NCBI GenBank assembly: GCA_011799875.1
Contig: CM022303.1
Location: 728,210,340 to 728,274,339, forward strand
DNA length: 64,000 nt
Origin: Thinopyrum elongatum
Lineage: Eukaryota; Streptophyta; Magnoliopsida; Poales; Poaceae
Direction of reading: 5' to 3'
Shown: positions 21,828 through 33,639 of the stretch, piece by piece
Numbering within the stretch: the first letter of the stretch is position 1
How the letters are laid out: each line of letters opens with the position of its first letter
Made by a program: the position numbers and the translations under genes
Notes under the pieces: model-generated
Told to the model about the DNA's origin: nothing
Databases searched by the model: none
The model's input: the letters and a program-made list of their open reading frames with translations, nothing else

Positions 21828-22257
21828 CCTCTACCTTTGGTCATTAGAGTAGAGCTTGCATCTTCCCTCCTTCTCTCCTCCTTGATGTCCCTTTTTTCAT
21901 TTTCATGTCTTTGTTGGAAAGAAGCTCCACCCACATGGACGACATTTTGCTAGCCGCTCTGTCATGTGTGACCCTATGTTTCTCCCACTTCTCTTCCTCG
22001 TCATCCTACTTCTCTTCTGCTCAACCCTGTGACCCTATGTTGGCTCAAACCCCAACCTCCTCAGCGTCACGAAGACCACCCTGAGGCCATTCCTAGCCGG
22101 TCAGGCGACCACCTCGGTCCTGATGAGTAGCCTGTCGGAATTATCCTCCTTGAGCACAAGGTGTTCGAAGAAAAGCCTGTAAGGTAAAATAATTCGTTTT
22201 CTCTTTTTTTTTGCGATATGGGAGTAGATTGTAATTAATGGGAAGTATTGTGTTGTA

Positions 22258-22550
22258 GATGAGTTCGTTTGAATCCTCTCCATGTATCCTTCTCTGAAGA
22301 GGAATATGAGATGGACGAAGATGAGGACATTGCTTTGATCATGACGATGCACATGTATTAGAAGAAGCGACCGAAGCATGATGGTTCCATTGTCGGCCGT
22401 GAGGTGATTTATATGTTGAGGCTAGGTGGACACAATAGACTGATGCTCAACTATTTTGGTACAAATCTGGTGTATCCAGAGTGATACTTTAGATGCCGGT
22501 TTTGGACGGCTCTGGATTTGTTTCATCACATGCCAAAATGTTCTAATAGT
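22258..22550 (+). pseudogene. PIF/Harbinger transposase N-terminal fragment
   Basis: The plus frame starts MSSFESS and has an acidic EEEYEMDEDEDIALIM segment, then KKRPKHDGSIVGRE, LGGHNRLMLNYFG and VYPE-YFRCRF. That order is typical of grass Harbinger transposase N-termini. In-frame stops (after TMHMY and after VYPE) and the absence of the DDE catalytic domain show it is dead. Confidence 0.65.
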
Positions 22551-22849
22551 TGAAGGCCAATTTTTTTGGCACCAGTTTTATATCCATGGCAGAAAATTTT
22601 CTAGCCCCCCAAAACCTTTTCTCCCCTTCGCTAAATTTCTTTTAGCACCAACTTTTACATCATCTGTTGGAGATGCTGTAAGAAACTTATATCTCCGTTG
22701 TGCAAGAGGGGGTAGAGACCGGTTGGAAAATAAATAAATTGTGTATTATTTATCATACCAATGATTACAAGCAATTGATAAAAAGTCAACACATCCAGTG
22801 ATAAATCATTCCATTTCACAATTTACAAACCATAGGAGGCACGTACATA

Positions 22850-23617
22850 TCAATTATTACCCGTCTGTATGCTTGCTAATGAGGCAGTAGTTTGATGGCT
22901 GGTGCCGATGAATGTCCTTCTAGTGGGGAAGACGCTGAACAGCACGCTGGCGAAGGCAGTGATTCCCAGAGGCAGGTTCCTGAACAGCTGCTGGGCCTCC
23001 TCCCCGGCGTTCGGGAAGAAGCAGTTCTGAATCCCCACGTCCGTCAACGCCATTGCCAAGAACACGAGCACCACGAGGATGGCATGAACAAGGTCCTGGA
23101 CCCTCAGACGACGGTTCTCTAGCTCCGGCAAGATGTCGGAGAACACCACCTCCTCCTCTGCCTTGGATAGGTTGAGCACGTTGAGGCGGCCGCATGTGGC
23201 CACGCCGTAGTACAGCTTGCCATTGTGGACCAAGGTATCTGTCAAGACGAAGAAGAAGCAGGAGAGGGAGAGCACCACAAGCAGCACCATGGTGATGTAC
23301 CAGTTGCTGCTGTAGCACTTGCCCCCGTTGCTGAAGGACGAGGCCAGCATCTGGTATATCATCACCGTCCCCGACGGCAGCAGCTGCGCCAGGTTCGCCG
23401 TCGCAGACAGAATCGGCCGGCCCATCCCGGCCGCCGTCGCCGTCGTCCTCTGGGACGTGCCCGGGTTGACGAGCGGCGGGTACTTCGTCGTCGGGTTGAT
23501 GAGCGGCGGGTACGTCGTCGTCGGGTTGATGAGCGGCGGGTACCTCGTCCTCGGGTTGATGAGCGGCGAGGACGACGCTGCCTCCATGTCCTCAACGCCA
23601 CCTCTGAGTGCTGCCAT
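22850..23617 (-). CDS. DMP (DUF679) family membrane protein
   Basis: An intact 255-residue protein. Four hydrophobic segments sit at about 71-92, 107-127, 174-194 and 213-230. The first contains LAQLLPSGTVMIYQML, the characteristic DUF679 opening, and the last leads to a Phe-Pro-Thr-Arg-Arg C-terminal motif like the family's FPxKR. Known DMP proteins are endomembrane or plasma-membrane proteins linked to senescence-related membrane remodelling and, for one clade (maize DMP, Arabidopsis DMP8/9), to gamete fusion; which clade this belongs to is not clear. Unusual is a repetitive N-terminus of about four P(P)LINPxTxY units (residues 18-54). The start chosen is the only ATG giving full length. 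A frameshifted duplicate lies at 57208-57958. Confidence 0.9.
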   Translation of the reverse strand: MAALRGGVEDMEAASSSPLINPRTRYPPLINPTTTYPPLINPTTKYPPLVNPGTSQRTTATAAGMGRPILSATANLAQLLPSGTVMIYQMLASSFSNGGKCYSSNWYITMVLLVVLSLSCFFFVLTDTLVHNGKLYYGVATCGRLNVLNLSKAEEEVVFSDILPELENRRLRVQDLVHAILVVLVFLAMALTDVGIQNCFFPNAGEEAQQLFRNLPLGITAFASVLFSVFPTRRTFIGTSHQTTASLASIQTGNN

Positions 23618-23619
23618 TC

Positions 23620-25580
23620 GCTCGGCTCACTTGTAATTTCTGAGGGTGTGCGTGTTTACTAGCCCGGTAGCTCTGGCTGGTGGTGCATTGCTCGCCCATT
23701 CGCTCTACTACATGTATAGCTAGCCGTCCGGTGAAGCCACATGATACCGGTAGTAAGTAATTACTGGCTTATTGCTCGCGAGTGATTGTTAATTAGTGCT
23801 ACTTGTACATCGGTTGCGTCGTGAAGTTAACTAATGACGCTTCTTCACCTTTGACTTTGTAGAAATTAGCCATGTTGATCTGTTCAACTTTGAAGAAATA
23901 TTAACATGTCCTTCTGATATGAAAAAGAATATGAATATCCAATATCGATCGGGTACACACATTGCATAGGATGTACGCATAGCATCAATGATGATATGCA
24001 AGCCGGTACTTTATGACTATGTGCTGAAAATCTGGATAACTATCCATTTGGATTTCCCAATAGCGAGCTAAGCCGTATTTAGCATTTCGGCATAAATAAG
24101 CAGACAATTAAGCAACAAATATAACATACTTGACAATTGACATATAACAACTACGGTCCAGCCAAAGAAATATAACAATGACATGGTGTAGTTCATAAAA
24201 GCAACTACAACATAACAAGGATATGGTGTTGTTCGTTACATAACTAACACACAGCATCAACTAGCTATTGTACATAACAGCCACACACAGCAGCAAGTCA
24301 CAATCCAGGACATGGTCCAGTTCAATACATGACAAACCAAAGTTTGGCATCCCGCCAAAGCAACATAACAACTAGTAGTTTATAAGTTCAATACATAACA
24401 AACAAGCAAAGCTAGCTTGTCATCTAGGAGGACTTTGTTTTGCGTGTGTGCCTCCACATAGTCTCGGTCTATATGTATATATGGACAAGAGTTGACATAG
24501 ACATGATAGATGACCTCGCTGCGGATTGAAAAATCATGGCTTCACAAATGAAAAAAGAGCGTAACCACCCCTAGGATAAGATGAGGGAGGATGCCTCACC
24601 TTTGTTCGAACAACAATCGTTCCAGGCCGTGTGTCGGCTTGAGGTATCAACCAGTCTTGGATCAACTGACATCATTAACTGTTAACAAGATTTTCGTAGG
24701 CCTAGACTTAGGGATGGATCAAGGTCCTTCTAAATATTTAATGGAAGTTTGCGCATATGGAGGTGATACACACATTGACACATTGTTAAGTGACATCAAC
24801 TTGGCTGTACTTATTAGCTACCTAACTACGAGAAGACTTGGGAATCGATTGAGGTCATAATTAAGAAACTCATCGACTTGAATCTAATATAGATGCAAAA
24901 GTTGTTATCATTGTTTATATTGTCAATGTAAACTCTAAATAGAAGGACACCGAATGACAAGGCATTTTTATTTGGGAGATTGTTGGCTTGGGCTTCAAAC
25001 AAAATTTGGAGTCAATTGCACAGAAACACCACATAGGTGGAATCACTTGCGGAAAGAACGGTTTTCCATATTTATTTTTTTGAATTTGCACCATGCGCGA
25101 GCAATTTTTTTTTAAAATCATATTGATCCCTCGTTTTGGCTTGTTTAACCCCTAAATTAACAGTTAGCCCCACTTTCAAGTGCTAACGTGACAAAGAAAA
25201 TGTCAATTACAAAGAGACCCTAATTTATTTTTTCCATTTAATGGTCTAGCCTATTTATACTAGCATGTAAAAAGTAATTGCACTAGTCTCCTATGAATTA
25301 TTTTTCCATTCAATGTGACAAACGAATGCCAGAAGATTACCAATGGATCCTTGATAGGTGGATGTGTTTGGGCCTCTCGCCGAGGAAGTGGGGGTTGTTG
25401 CTGATTGGACGTCCACTATAAGTGAAGCCGAGGGAATGGGAGGGCTTTGATGGAATTGAAGATCCTTATCACTTCCCAGCCATCACATACTCGTGGGACA
25501 ATGTTGACGGCTTCATAGGCAAGTCAATGGTGTTGTACAAGAGCTGAATCAATGAACTCCACACGCTGACGTATAAGCAA
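23620..25580. other. upstream DNA of the DMP gene and repeat-rich spacer
   Basis: Bases 23620-23900 would hold the DMP promoter; no convincing TATA box was found. Bases 24100-24430 have repeated ATAACAA/CATAACAACTA motifs resembling transposon or 3' UTR sequence. Bases 24590-25580 contain short broken frames without a recognisable domain. Duplicated at 57959-59930. Confidence 0.5.
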
Positions 25581-25588
25581 GTATAGCC

Positions 25589-26060
25589 GTGTCTAGCACC
25601 ACCACTCTACCCGATTGTGATGGAAAACCTAATCAAAGAAGTTCATGCCGTGTGTTGCATGCTAATTGTATGCCGTGCCATAACAGAAGGACTTCCCCAC
25701 TAAACACCATGTGTACGTGGGACACACACCTTTGGCGGAGTAGTTACGGTCCCAATGATATGCTTCTACGCTGACAAGTGGTACCTCCCACAACATGTCG
25801 CCATTTATTTTGGAGGGAAGCAACACACCACACTGGAGCACAAGTGCACGGGGCCTGGGCTTCACTCGTGAGTGGGCTGTGGGCATACCTCTACTATCGA
25901 CAAGTCTTGATGCAAAAATCATTAGTGTTAATGCTATGTTTCCCTCGTAATCTGCAGTATAACAAGGAGGAGTTACCCGGAGGACAAGGATTGGTTCAGA
26001 AACACCGAGATTGAGTGCTCATGTGGAGGAAGAGGGACGATTTTATTGAGAAGGATATGA
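25589..26060 (+). pseudogene. broken gene fragment of unknown family
   Basis: Protein-like sequence in the plus direction, split over frames: ENLIKEVHAVCCMLIVCRAI, CTWDT-FGGVVTVPMICFYADKWY, AIYFGGKQHTTLE, EWAVGYLYYRQVLMQKSL, then DWFRNTEIECSCGGRRTI. Single-base indels relative to 59938-60424, where the first part stays open for 84 codons, show at least one copy is damaged. I do not recognise the family; a transposon-associated protein is one possibility. Confidence 0.4.
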
Positions 26061-26083
26061 CAATGGACAACAAGAAAGGTTGG

Positions 26084-26614
26084 CTAGTCATTATTATTCA
26101 CCTCTGATTCAATTGGTTGGCTCATAGGCGGTTGTCTAAAAGCACTGGGGGCATACACCTCAACCCAACCATTAACAAGTAGCACACTTCTACTCAGGCT
26201 CATATCATAACATGGGGAGGAGGCACATTTGTTCAAGTCAATATAAAACTGAGGAACTTCAGCCTTGATGGAAAATAATTCGAGTAACTTGTCTTGCAAG
26301 GCCACTACCATATCCTTGTATATATCCCAATCTAAATCCGACTTGATAGACATCTCCTTCATTCAAGTTTCAGGTCCCGGCCCAATATACATTCCTAATA
26401 GTACAAGTAGCTCACTCGGGTCCATGCAATTCAATACATTCTTTACTTCTTCCACAACTTCATCATAACTAGGTCTTGTCAAATTATTCATGACATTCCC
26501 CTCATTGTCAACAATCTCGACATTGTTACTCAAGAATGCCGCCTTGTCCACATAGTAAACAATGGTCAACGGAAGTAGACACTTGGGCATGTCGGTGTCA
26601 ACGGTGTCTATCAC
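26084..26614 (-). pseudogene. MULE transposase N-terminal exon, copy I (internal stop)
   Basis: The minus frame from 26614 reads a start MIDTVDTDMPKCLLPLT, then VYYVDKAAFLS, RPSYDEVVEEVKNVL, a stop after PGPET (26360-26362), then MKEMSIKSDLDWDIYKDMVV, KLLELFSIK and FYIDLNKCA. This block order (start, YYVD, PTYDEV, MPI+SD.EW..YK, LELF, .IDLN) is the N-terminal region of Triticeae Mutator-like transposases. No DDE or zinc-knuckle domain follows. The same TGA is in copy II, so it predates their duplication. Confidence 0.65.
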
Positions 26615-26727
26615 ACTTGACCATGGCGATAGCCCATCTACCCTAGTGCCCGCTCTAATTGACTGTAGGCAGAAGAGTCGGATCGTAAAATACTTTTAAA
26701 ATAGTTCATTTTGTGGTAAACTCATAA

Positions 26728-27196
26728 TTAAGGGTGCAAATAGTGATTTTGGGCACACGGATGAAAGCAGAAAAAAGAAAGAATGGGGGCATACACCTCA
26801 ACCCTACCGTTAACAAGTAGCACACTTCTACTAAGGCTCATATCATAACTTGGGAAGGAGGCACATTTGTTCAAGTCAATATAAAACCGAGGAACTTCAA
26901 TCTTGATGGAAAATAATTCGAGTAACTTGTCTTGCGAGGCCACTACCATATCCTTGTATATATCCCAATCTAAATCCGACTTGATAGGCATCTCCTTCAT
27001 TCAAGTTTCTGGTCCCGGCCCAACATACAGTCCTAATAGAACAAGTTGCTCACTCGGGTCCATCCAATTCAATACATTCCTTACTTTTTCCACAACTTCA
27101 TCATAACTAGGTCTTGTCAAATTATTCATGACATTCCCCTCATTGTCAACAATCTCGACATTGTAACTCAAGAATGCCGCCTTGTCCATATAGTAA
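26728..27196 (-). pseudogene. MULE transposase N-terminal exon, copy II (5' truncated)
   Basis: Tandem copy of the previous entry, starting at DKAAFLSYN and reaching LLVNGRVEVYAP, with the same internal TGA between PGPET and MKEMPIKSD. It lacks the MPKCLLPL start. Between the two copies (26615-26760) lies array-type upstream sequence, so the duplicated block is exon plus leader. Confidence 0.65.
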
Positions 27197-27330
27197 ACAT
27201 TAACAAGTCTTGCAATCTAAAAACAATGACAAGAAACTTAATTCATTAATACAAATCTGGCACATTATATATCCAAAAGACATCACAACAATTGACTAAA
27301 ATAGACCATGGCATTATTTAGCACATACCA

Positions 27331-27351
27331 TAACCCTAACACTAACCCTAA
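27331..27351. repeat. short telomere-like TAACCCTAA motif
   Basis: TAACCCTAACACTAACCCTAA sits exactly where other array units carry the tRNA T-arm, directly before AGTCTTGCTACAAA. It is too short to be a real interstitial telomere and may be chance or a junction-repair trace. Copied at 61631-61651. Confidence 0.4.
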
Positions 27352-28700
27352 GTCTTGCTACAAACCACCAATATAATGGTTACTATGCATCACAAACCCG
27401 CATCCCCCAATCTTAACAATGGATTTGAGAGAAATTCCCCGGACTAGGGTTTACCTTGAAGTGAACAATGCCATGAAACAATGTGATTCCAAAACCAACC
27501 AACGTGTGTGTGTGGGGGGGGGGGGGGGGGGGTGAAAGAGGTAACCTCAAGGGATGCAAATGGGTTCGATTCACCGAATCAATGACATCTATTTGAGCGG
27601 AATTTGTATGGGGAAGAGGGCGCCAACTGAGGTTGGAGAGGAGGTCGAAGGGTGGGGGCTGAATGGGTGGGTGGCCCACCCGCCATTTAACTCTCCAGGA
27701 GCTATCACCGCCGCCCATGGCAAAAGGGTTAGTGAGCTATCACCATGGTCAACGGAAGTAGACACTTGGGCATGTCGGTGTCAATGGTATCTATCACACT
27801 AGACGATGGCGAGAGCCCATGTACCCTAGTGCCAGCTCTAATTGACTGTAGGCAGAAGAGTCGGATCGTAAAATACTTTAAATATAGTTCGTTTTGTGCT
27901 AAACTCATGATTAAGGGTGAAAACAGTGATTTTGGGCACACGGATGAAAGCAGAAAAAAGAAAGAATGGATTGCCTAATGAAACCAAAAATAATGAAAAA
28001 AAATAAATGAGTGGGGGGCGTTGCGAGAATCGAACTCGCGACTCTAAGTCTTGCTACAAACCACCAATATAATGCTTACTATGCATCACAAACCTGCATC
28101 CCCCAATCTTAACCATGGATTTGAGAGAAATTCCCTGGACTAGGGTTTACCTTAAAGTGAACGATGCCATGAAACAATGTGATTCCAACCAACCAAACTG
28201 TGTGTGTGGGGGGGGGGGTGAAAGAGGTTACCTCAAGGGATACAAATGGGTTCGATTCACCAAATAAATGACATCGATTTGAGAGGAGTTTTATGGGGAA
28301 GAGGGCGCCAACTGAGGTGGGAGAGGGGGTAGAAGGGTGGGGGCTGAATGGGTGGGTGGCCCACCTGCCACTAAACTCTCCGGGAGCTATCACCGCCGCC
28401 CATGGCAAAAGGGTTAGTGAGCTATCACCATGGTCAACGGAAGTAGACACTTGGGCATGTCGGTGTCAATGGTATCTATCACACTTGACCGTGGCGATAG
28501 CCCGTCTAACCTAGTGCCCGCTCTAATTGACTGTAGGAAGAAGAGACGGCTCGTAAAATACTTTAAAAATAGTTCATTTTGTGCTAAACTCATGATTAAG
28601 GGTGAAAACAGTGATTTTGGGCACACGGATGAAAGCAGACAAAAGAAAGAATGGATTGCCTAATGAAACCAAAAATATGAAAAAAATAAACGGGTGCGGG
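27352..28700 (-). repeat. tRNA-tailed tandem array, block A (two units)
   Basis: Two units of about 670 bp in minus orientation, divided by a T-arm copy at 28018-28043 and ending at the N gap where the next T-arm should be. Variant bases assign them to the same unit types as units 6 and 5 of block B (for example GACGATGGCGAGAGCCCATG, and GAAGAAGAGACGGCTCG). Confidence 0.8.
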
Positions 28701-28925
28701 NNNNNNNNNNNNNNNNNNNNNNNNNNNNNNNNNNNNNNNNNNNNNNNNNNNNNNNNNNNNNNNNNNNNNNNNNNNNNNNNNNNNNNNNNNNNNNNNNNNN
28801 NNNNNNNNNNNNNNNNNNNNNNNNNNNNNNNNNNNNNNNNNNNNNNNNNNNNNNNNNNNNNNNNNNNNNNNNNNNNNNNNNNNNNNNNNNNNNNNNNNNN
28901 NNNNNNNNNNNNNNNNNNNNNNNNN
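28701..28925. other. assembly gap (225 N)
   Basis: A run of N joining array block A to unrelated unique DNA. The true distance and orientation across it cannot be known from this sequence. Confidence 0.99.
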
Positions 28926-29092
28926 CTAATTATCGTTCGCAGATAAAGTTAGTCACGAGCTCGCCGCTACGGCCGCGGCACACCTCGACAGCGGTTTTGG
29001 CTGTTTTTCGGGGCTGGACTTATTGTGAACTTGTGTAAGGCTGATAAGCCTCTTGAGTATTAAATCCTCTTCTCCCCGCAAAAAAAAAAAAG
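28926..29092 (+). mobile_element. probable retroelement 3' end with poly-A
   Basis: A short segment ending TCCTCTTCTCCCCGC followed by a 12-A run (about 29079-29091), preceded by a GGCTGATAAGCCTCTTGAGTATTAAA 3' UTR-like stretch. It resembles the 3' ends of grass LINEs. The coding part would lie in the gap. Confidence 0.4.
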
Positions 29093-31090
29093 ACCTATAT
29101 CAATGCATCCATCTATAATCTTGAGGCAGTTATTCGAGGAGAGAACGGTTGGTATATCCAAAATTTATTTGTTAATTGCCTTTTGAAATGTGTGATTTTG
29201 AGTATGTTGTCCGGGCCAAGGAGCGGAGAAGATTCAAAGCACTGGGGGCATTTACTCCTTTTCGCAAGTAATCCATCATGCCATATAAAGAGACATATAA
29301 TATGTCCAGTCCTTGTATGGATGGTAAATTTCATTGAAAAAATGACGACTTTTGGTTTTTTGCTAAAATGATAAATCTATTGCTAATGCCATTTGCTTGT
29401 TTATGAGAACCAAGTTTGTCTTTTCCTCGCCTCGAGAGCACAAAAGTAACGCATTTTTCAGAGAAACTAGCGTAGCCACACAGCAGAATGCCCGGGCAAC
29501 ATCTTAAAGCATAGAATTAGTTTAATAAAACTGTTTGGTCATTTAAATTTGGATGTTTTCTGTAGAATGAAATGGTTTCCTAGTACCGTCAGAACAATAT
29601 TTTTTCACATATGATTGTGGTCAAGTAACCAAAGAATCAACATTGAACAAGAAGATTGCCGATACGACGATTTTAAGTATATTGGGGGGGGGATTCGGAT
29701 TGCCGATGGTAAGTATTTCAATTTTTAGATTGATTTTTGAAGGGACCTAATTTAATTAGATTCCGAAGTGACAGCATCCATTCATGTCATCCAGTTTGGA
29801 TGAACAAAAATATTGGGGACTTTTCTCTCTGTCTCTTTACCTTTCTATCCACTGACCAATAGAAAATATGTGCAAACATTCTTCATATTGTTCTAATAAG
29901 TACTAATTCACCATGTAACAACACAGTGTAAAACACATACCATACATATTCCCATCAAGTCCAAATAAATGTTGTAACTGTAAAGGAAACATGCATATGG
30001 GGAATTAACACTAGCTTGAAGAACTAGCCTATGACCTGTCGATGCATTACCACCCAGCTGACCATGGCACTGCATCACCTGACTGGATAACCAGAAAAGC
30101 CAATATAGTCAAGAATTTTTTTTGCTTGAATGTATGGATTTGTCCTTGCATGACCATCAAGCCAGGCCCCATTAGGCCCCTGCAACAATAGCATGCGGAC
30201 GAGAACCACTCTCGTTGATGTTGGACGATTAAAATCACCTACATACTTGGATGGGGGGGTGGAGCATTTTTATAAAAATGTGCAAACATGTTTTGTTTTC
30301 AAAAGTTATTGGAACAGTAATACCAATTAATTGTAAGTGCAGACCTTTTTACTGGGCATATATATGCTAGCAGCATGCATTGGCAATCCGAATGCATTTT
30401 TTTTCACCTCAAGCATAAACCATTTTCTTTAGATCATCAGGAGTCATGAGGGGCCAGGGCTCCCTCTGTTCCATTAAAAATAAAACCCAAAGTTTCAGTG
30501 CATACAAAGTCCTGTGTCTCAGACGAGATGCGACAGAATCAGCAGCATAATAACCATCTAATTGTAACTTTTAAGTGTGTCCTATCAATCTGATGCGGGC
30601 AAATATGCAATTTTCTCTACGCATTTTACCAATACACCTCAATTAGTCCGCAACGCACGATTCAGCACACCATGAAACCTCTGGAGGTTAACCCACTCTT
30701 GAGTCAGTTGTGCAGCGATTAAACAGCATGGCAGGAAAAAAAATACTAAACTCCCTCTCCAGTCCATAATTTCTTGTCCGTGGTTTTAGTTCAGATATTG
30801 CTATGTATAAGCAAATGACAGACTCTTATAATGAGTGATTGCACACAATACAGGAACCTTGTTACAATGAATGTACTAGCATGCATCAGACACATGTATT
30901 AATATGTCACTGGAGGCGCTAACGAGCACCACATGTAGGAAAAACTGAACATGAGTCTCACCGCTGTCACCAACTATGGTACTCATTACAAATGCATGGC
31001 GCACAACAAGCACAGCACAAGAGTACTCAACAATAGATGGTTCACAGACATCCAAAGCAACAGACATTCTCTCCTATATCCGGTTCCTAT
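29093..31090. other. intergenic DNA without recognised genes
   Basis: AT-rich low-copy-looking sequence. Near 30751 CTCCCTCTCCAGTCCATAATTTCTTGTC resembles one end of a Stowaway MITE, but no matching second end was found. No protein frame with family features. Confidence 0.45.
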
Positions 31091-31094
31091 TATT

Positions 31095-31330
31095 ATTTTT
31101 TTTTTGAACGGAGTCAAAAGCTTTGGCCTCATCTCATTAATAACGAAAGGACCAACAAACAAAGTTCAACGAGGGGGGGTCCAGTACACCTCCACAAATG
31201 GAAAAGAAAACCTACTCATCGCGCTCAAAGAAACTCAAATAGTTTGGCCGATGCATAACCCAATTCCTAGTTTTCCACCTTACGTTATACCGACTATGGG
31301 TATTTCCGGCATCGCGATTTGTTGCGGAAG
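31095..31330 (-). mobile_element. LINE-like 3' end, minus orientation
   Basis: A T10 tract (about 31097-31106) is followed by GAACGGAGTCAAAAGCTTTGGCCTCATCTCATTAAT. On the minus strand this is a 3' UTR ending in poly-A and resembles Triticeae LINE tails. No RT sequence is attached. Confidence 0.4.
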
Positions 31331-31974
31331 ACTCTAGCATTTCTTTCGTTCCATTCCACCCTCTCATGTGACGCATGAGAAGGAATCGATGGCCTTTTTC
31401 TGTTCACCTATTAGAGTAATGCAATATTGACTAAATTCCCGTCCCCACTCATATTACTTTGATATGACCATTGTTTATTTGGGAGCTGTCTTCTGTCGTA
31501 GAAGAGGGGAATTTTTCTTACAACTAACATCCACTTTTATCGTTAGTTATATAAAAGGTGGTGCGTGCAGCTATTGATGTCACTGATCCCCTGTCCTTAT
31601 ACAGTTGAATCTTTATTAAAAAGATCTACTATGAATCAATGAATCGAAATGGCATGAGCATTTTCCAGGACAAATACCTATTGAATGTAAGGGTTAACAT
31701 CAAGCAACTAAAAGTGGAACTAGGTAGCATTACCTATGACAGAAGTGTACCTCACCCGTAAATAAAAATACATTTCAAAACAGCTTAATAGAATCTTATT
31801 AAAAATTTGTTGTTCAAATTTTTTATGGTAAATTATATGGCATCCTCTATGTAAGGAAAGTTTATCCTCGTTTTTTTTTTGCACTTCACTTTTGGGATTG
31901 GAAGAAGGTCTGAGGGATTAAGTTTAAAGGGGCTCTGCTAGAAATGCTTTAAGCAGCTAGTGTTTGGCTCAAAG

Positions 31975-33035
31975 TCCAAATCCAGCTTAATAGACCCTAT
32001 ACAGGCAACTCCATCCGAGCATCACTGGCAAAACCCTATCCCTCCCGACCCGCTGCCACCCACTCCCCTCCTACAAACTTGTGGCGTCGTCAAAGGCGCC
32101 GTTCCAACAAAGCTCGTGCAACGTTCACGCCCGCCTGGGCCATCTTACACGCGCTGTGACTCCCCCCCCCCTCCCCTCTCGTTTTGGTGTTTGCGGCTGC
32201 TTCGTGCGGCCAGGCGTCAGTCCCCCTCCCTATATTCGTGCTGGCCAACCACCCTTTTTGTTGTGCTGCAGCGGGACCCCCTGTTATGTTGCAGCGAGCA
32301 GCAATCCCTGACGGCCCCTTCTAAGGGGCTACTCGGATCCGACGCCCGTCCACATCCTCTTTCCTCTATCGGCATCTCCAGCTTACTATAGAAGGGATCG
32401 TACGTGCTGTTTTTGATGATTTATTTTATTTATATGACAACTTTATAATGACACCATGCATATTAATAAAGATTGAGAAGAAGTATATCTTTGCTTTCTA
32501 AGTTTCGTATCTTTCCAACCAACTCCATCGAGCAGCACTAGCGAAACCCAACCCCGTCCCCAACCCCACCCGCTGCCACCACACTCGCCTCCTATCTCTC
32601 TTGGCGGGCCGCCAATCAAGCTCGTGCAACATTCGTGCTGACGGGACCGTCCTAGCAGGCGGCAGCGCTCGTGGGCTCCCCACCCCCCCTTCCTTGCTTC
32701 GGTGTTGCTGCTGCTCGCGGGCTGGCCATGGCGGCAATCCACTTAATATTCGTTGCGGCCATCCACCCTCTGCAGCGCTGCCGGGGGGCCCCTTGTATGT
32801 ACAAGCACGCCGAATCTTCTAGAAGCGGGGCCCTTCTCGGTGGCCATCGGATCTGATGCCCGCCCGCATCCTCTTCCCTGATCTGGTGCCTCCAGCTATT
32901 ATAGTAGGATAGCGATTTATGATGCTGCTTTGATGATTTCTTTTTATTTATATGTCAGACTTATATTACATCATGGATATTAATAAGATGAGAAAGAAGT
33001 AGTTTCTTGCTTTCCTAAGTTTCATATCTTCCAAT
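31975..33035. repeat. tandem duplication, two diverged ~530-bp copies
   Basis: 31975-32512 and 32513-33035 share ACTCCATC.GAGCA.CACT, AAGCTCGTGCAAC.TTC, GGATC.GA.GCCCG and a 3' AT-rich block with TTTATTTATATG and GAGAA(A)GAAGTA. Divergence is substantial. Open frames in both are GC-driven and not conserved between copies, so I call no gene. Confidence 0.7.
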
Positions 33036-33639
33036 TGCATAGTCTATATCATAAAAGCACAAATATCATCTAGATAAGCACCGAAAGACATCACAGATGA
33101 ACATGGGAGAAGATAACTTGGACATCCCTTCTGCAGTGAGGACTGTGCGCTAAAATTAGTAGAATGTGAGAGATGGTAACCATGAAATAACTAATACTTG
33201 CATCATATTGCAATACCAACCGTTAATGTGGTATGTCCACAAACATACAATTAAAAGCTCGAAGCAAGCTTACCCCTCAAATAGTTGGTGGAGACAAGGA
33301 CTGGGCGGAAACCCGCATTACAGATGGGTGTGTGGGGAGAATACCAGGCCTCATTCCCACGGACCACTCAAGCTTCATAGTCTGCAGATCCGAGGAATAG
33401 AGTTTTGAAGGTGGAATTCTGGGAGACTCCGGGTTAGGTCAAGATTCCCATGTAGAAGTAGTCATCCCCCAGCAAACACCGATGATGTCATGTGATATTT
33501 ATATGGTGCACTATATTACGTCCTCCCTTCGCCACCCCTTTGTGCCACCCCATTATACTGCAAATGTTCATACAGAGGTGTTTTTCCATCATCTTCAATG
33601 CTGCGACTAACATCCCAACCTTCCTTCCCTTGCCTCACC

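Larger units (their letters stand above)
21294..22678 (+). mobile_element. PIF/Harbinger element remnant with TIR-like ends
   Basis: The left end AGCACATCCAAGAGAATG and the right end CATCTGTTGGAGATGCT are imperfect inverted repeats of the GCATCTCCAACAG type seen on grass Harbinger elements, next to TAA on both sides. Inside lie an ORF1-like fragment (minus) and a transposase N-terminal fragment (plus). At 1.4 kb it is an internally deleted, inactive derivative. The copy is at 55661-57036. Confidence 0.6.

Noticed and set aside
23362..23601. Arg/Ser-rich and Val/Asp-rich frames opposite or alongside the DMP gene
   Set aside because: They are shadow frames of the repetitive Pro-rich N-terminus of DMP.
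27352..28700. CRISPR-like array
   Set aside because: Units are ~670 bp without short direct repeats and unique spacers; the genome is a plant.
28602..29038. Open frames running through the N gap
   Set aside because: They exist only because N codons are read as open.
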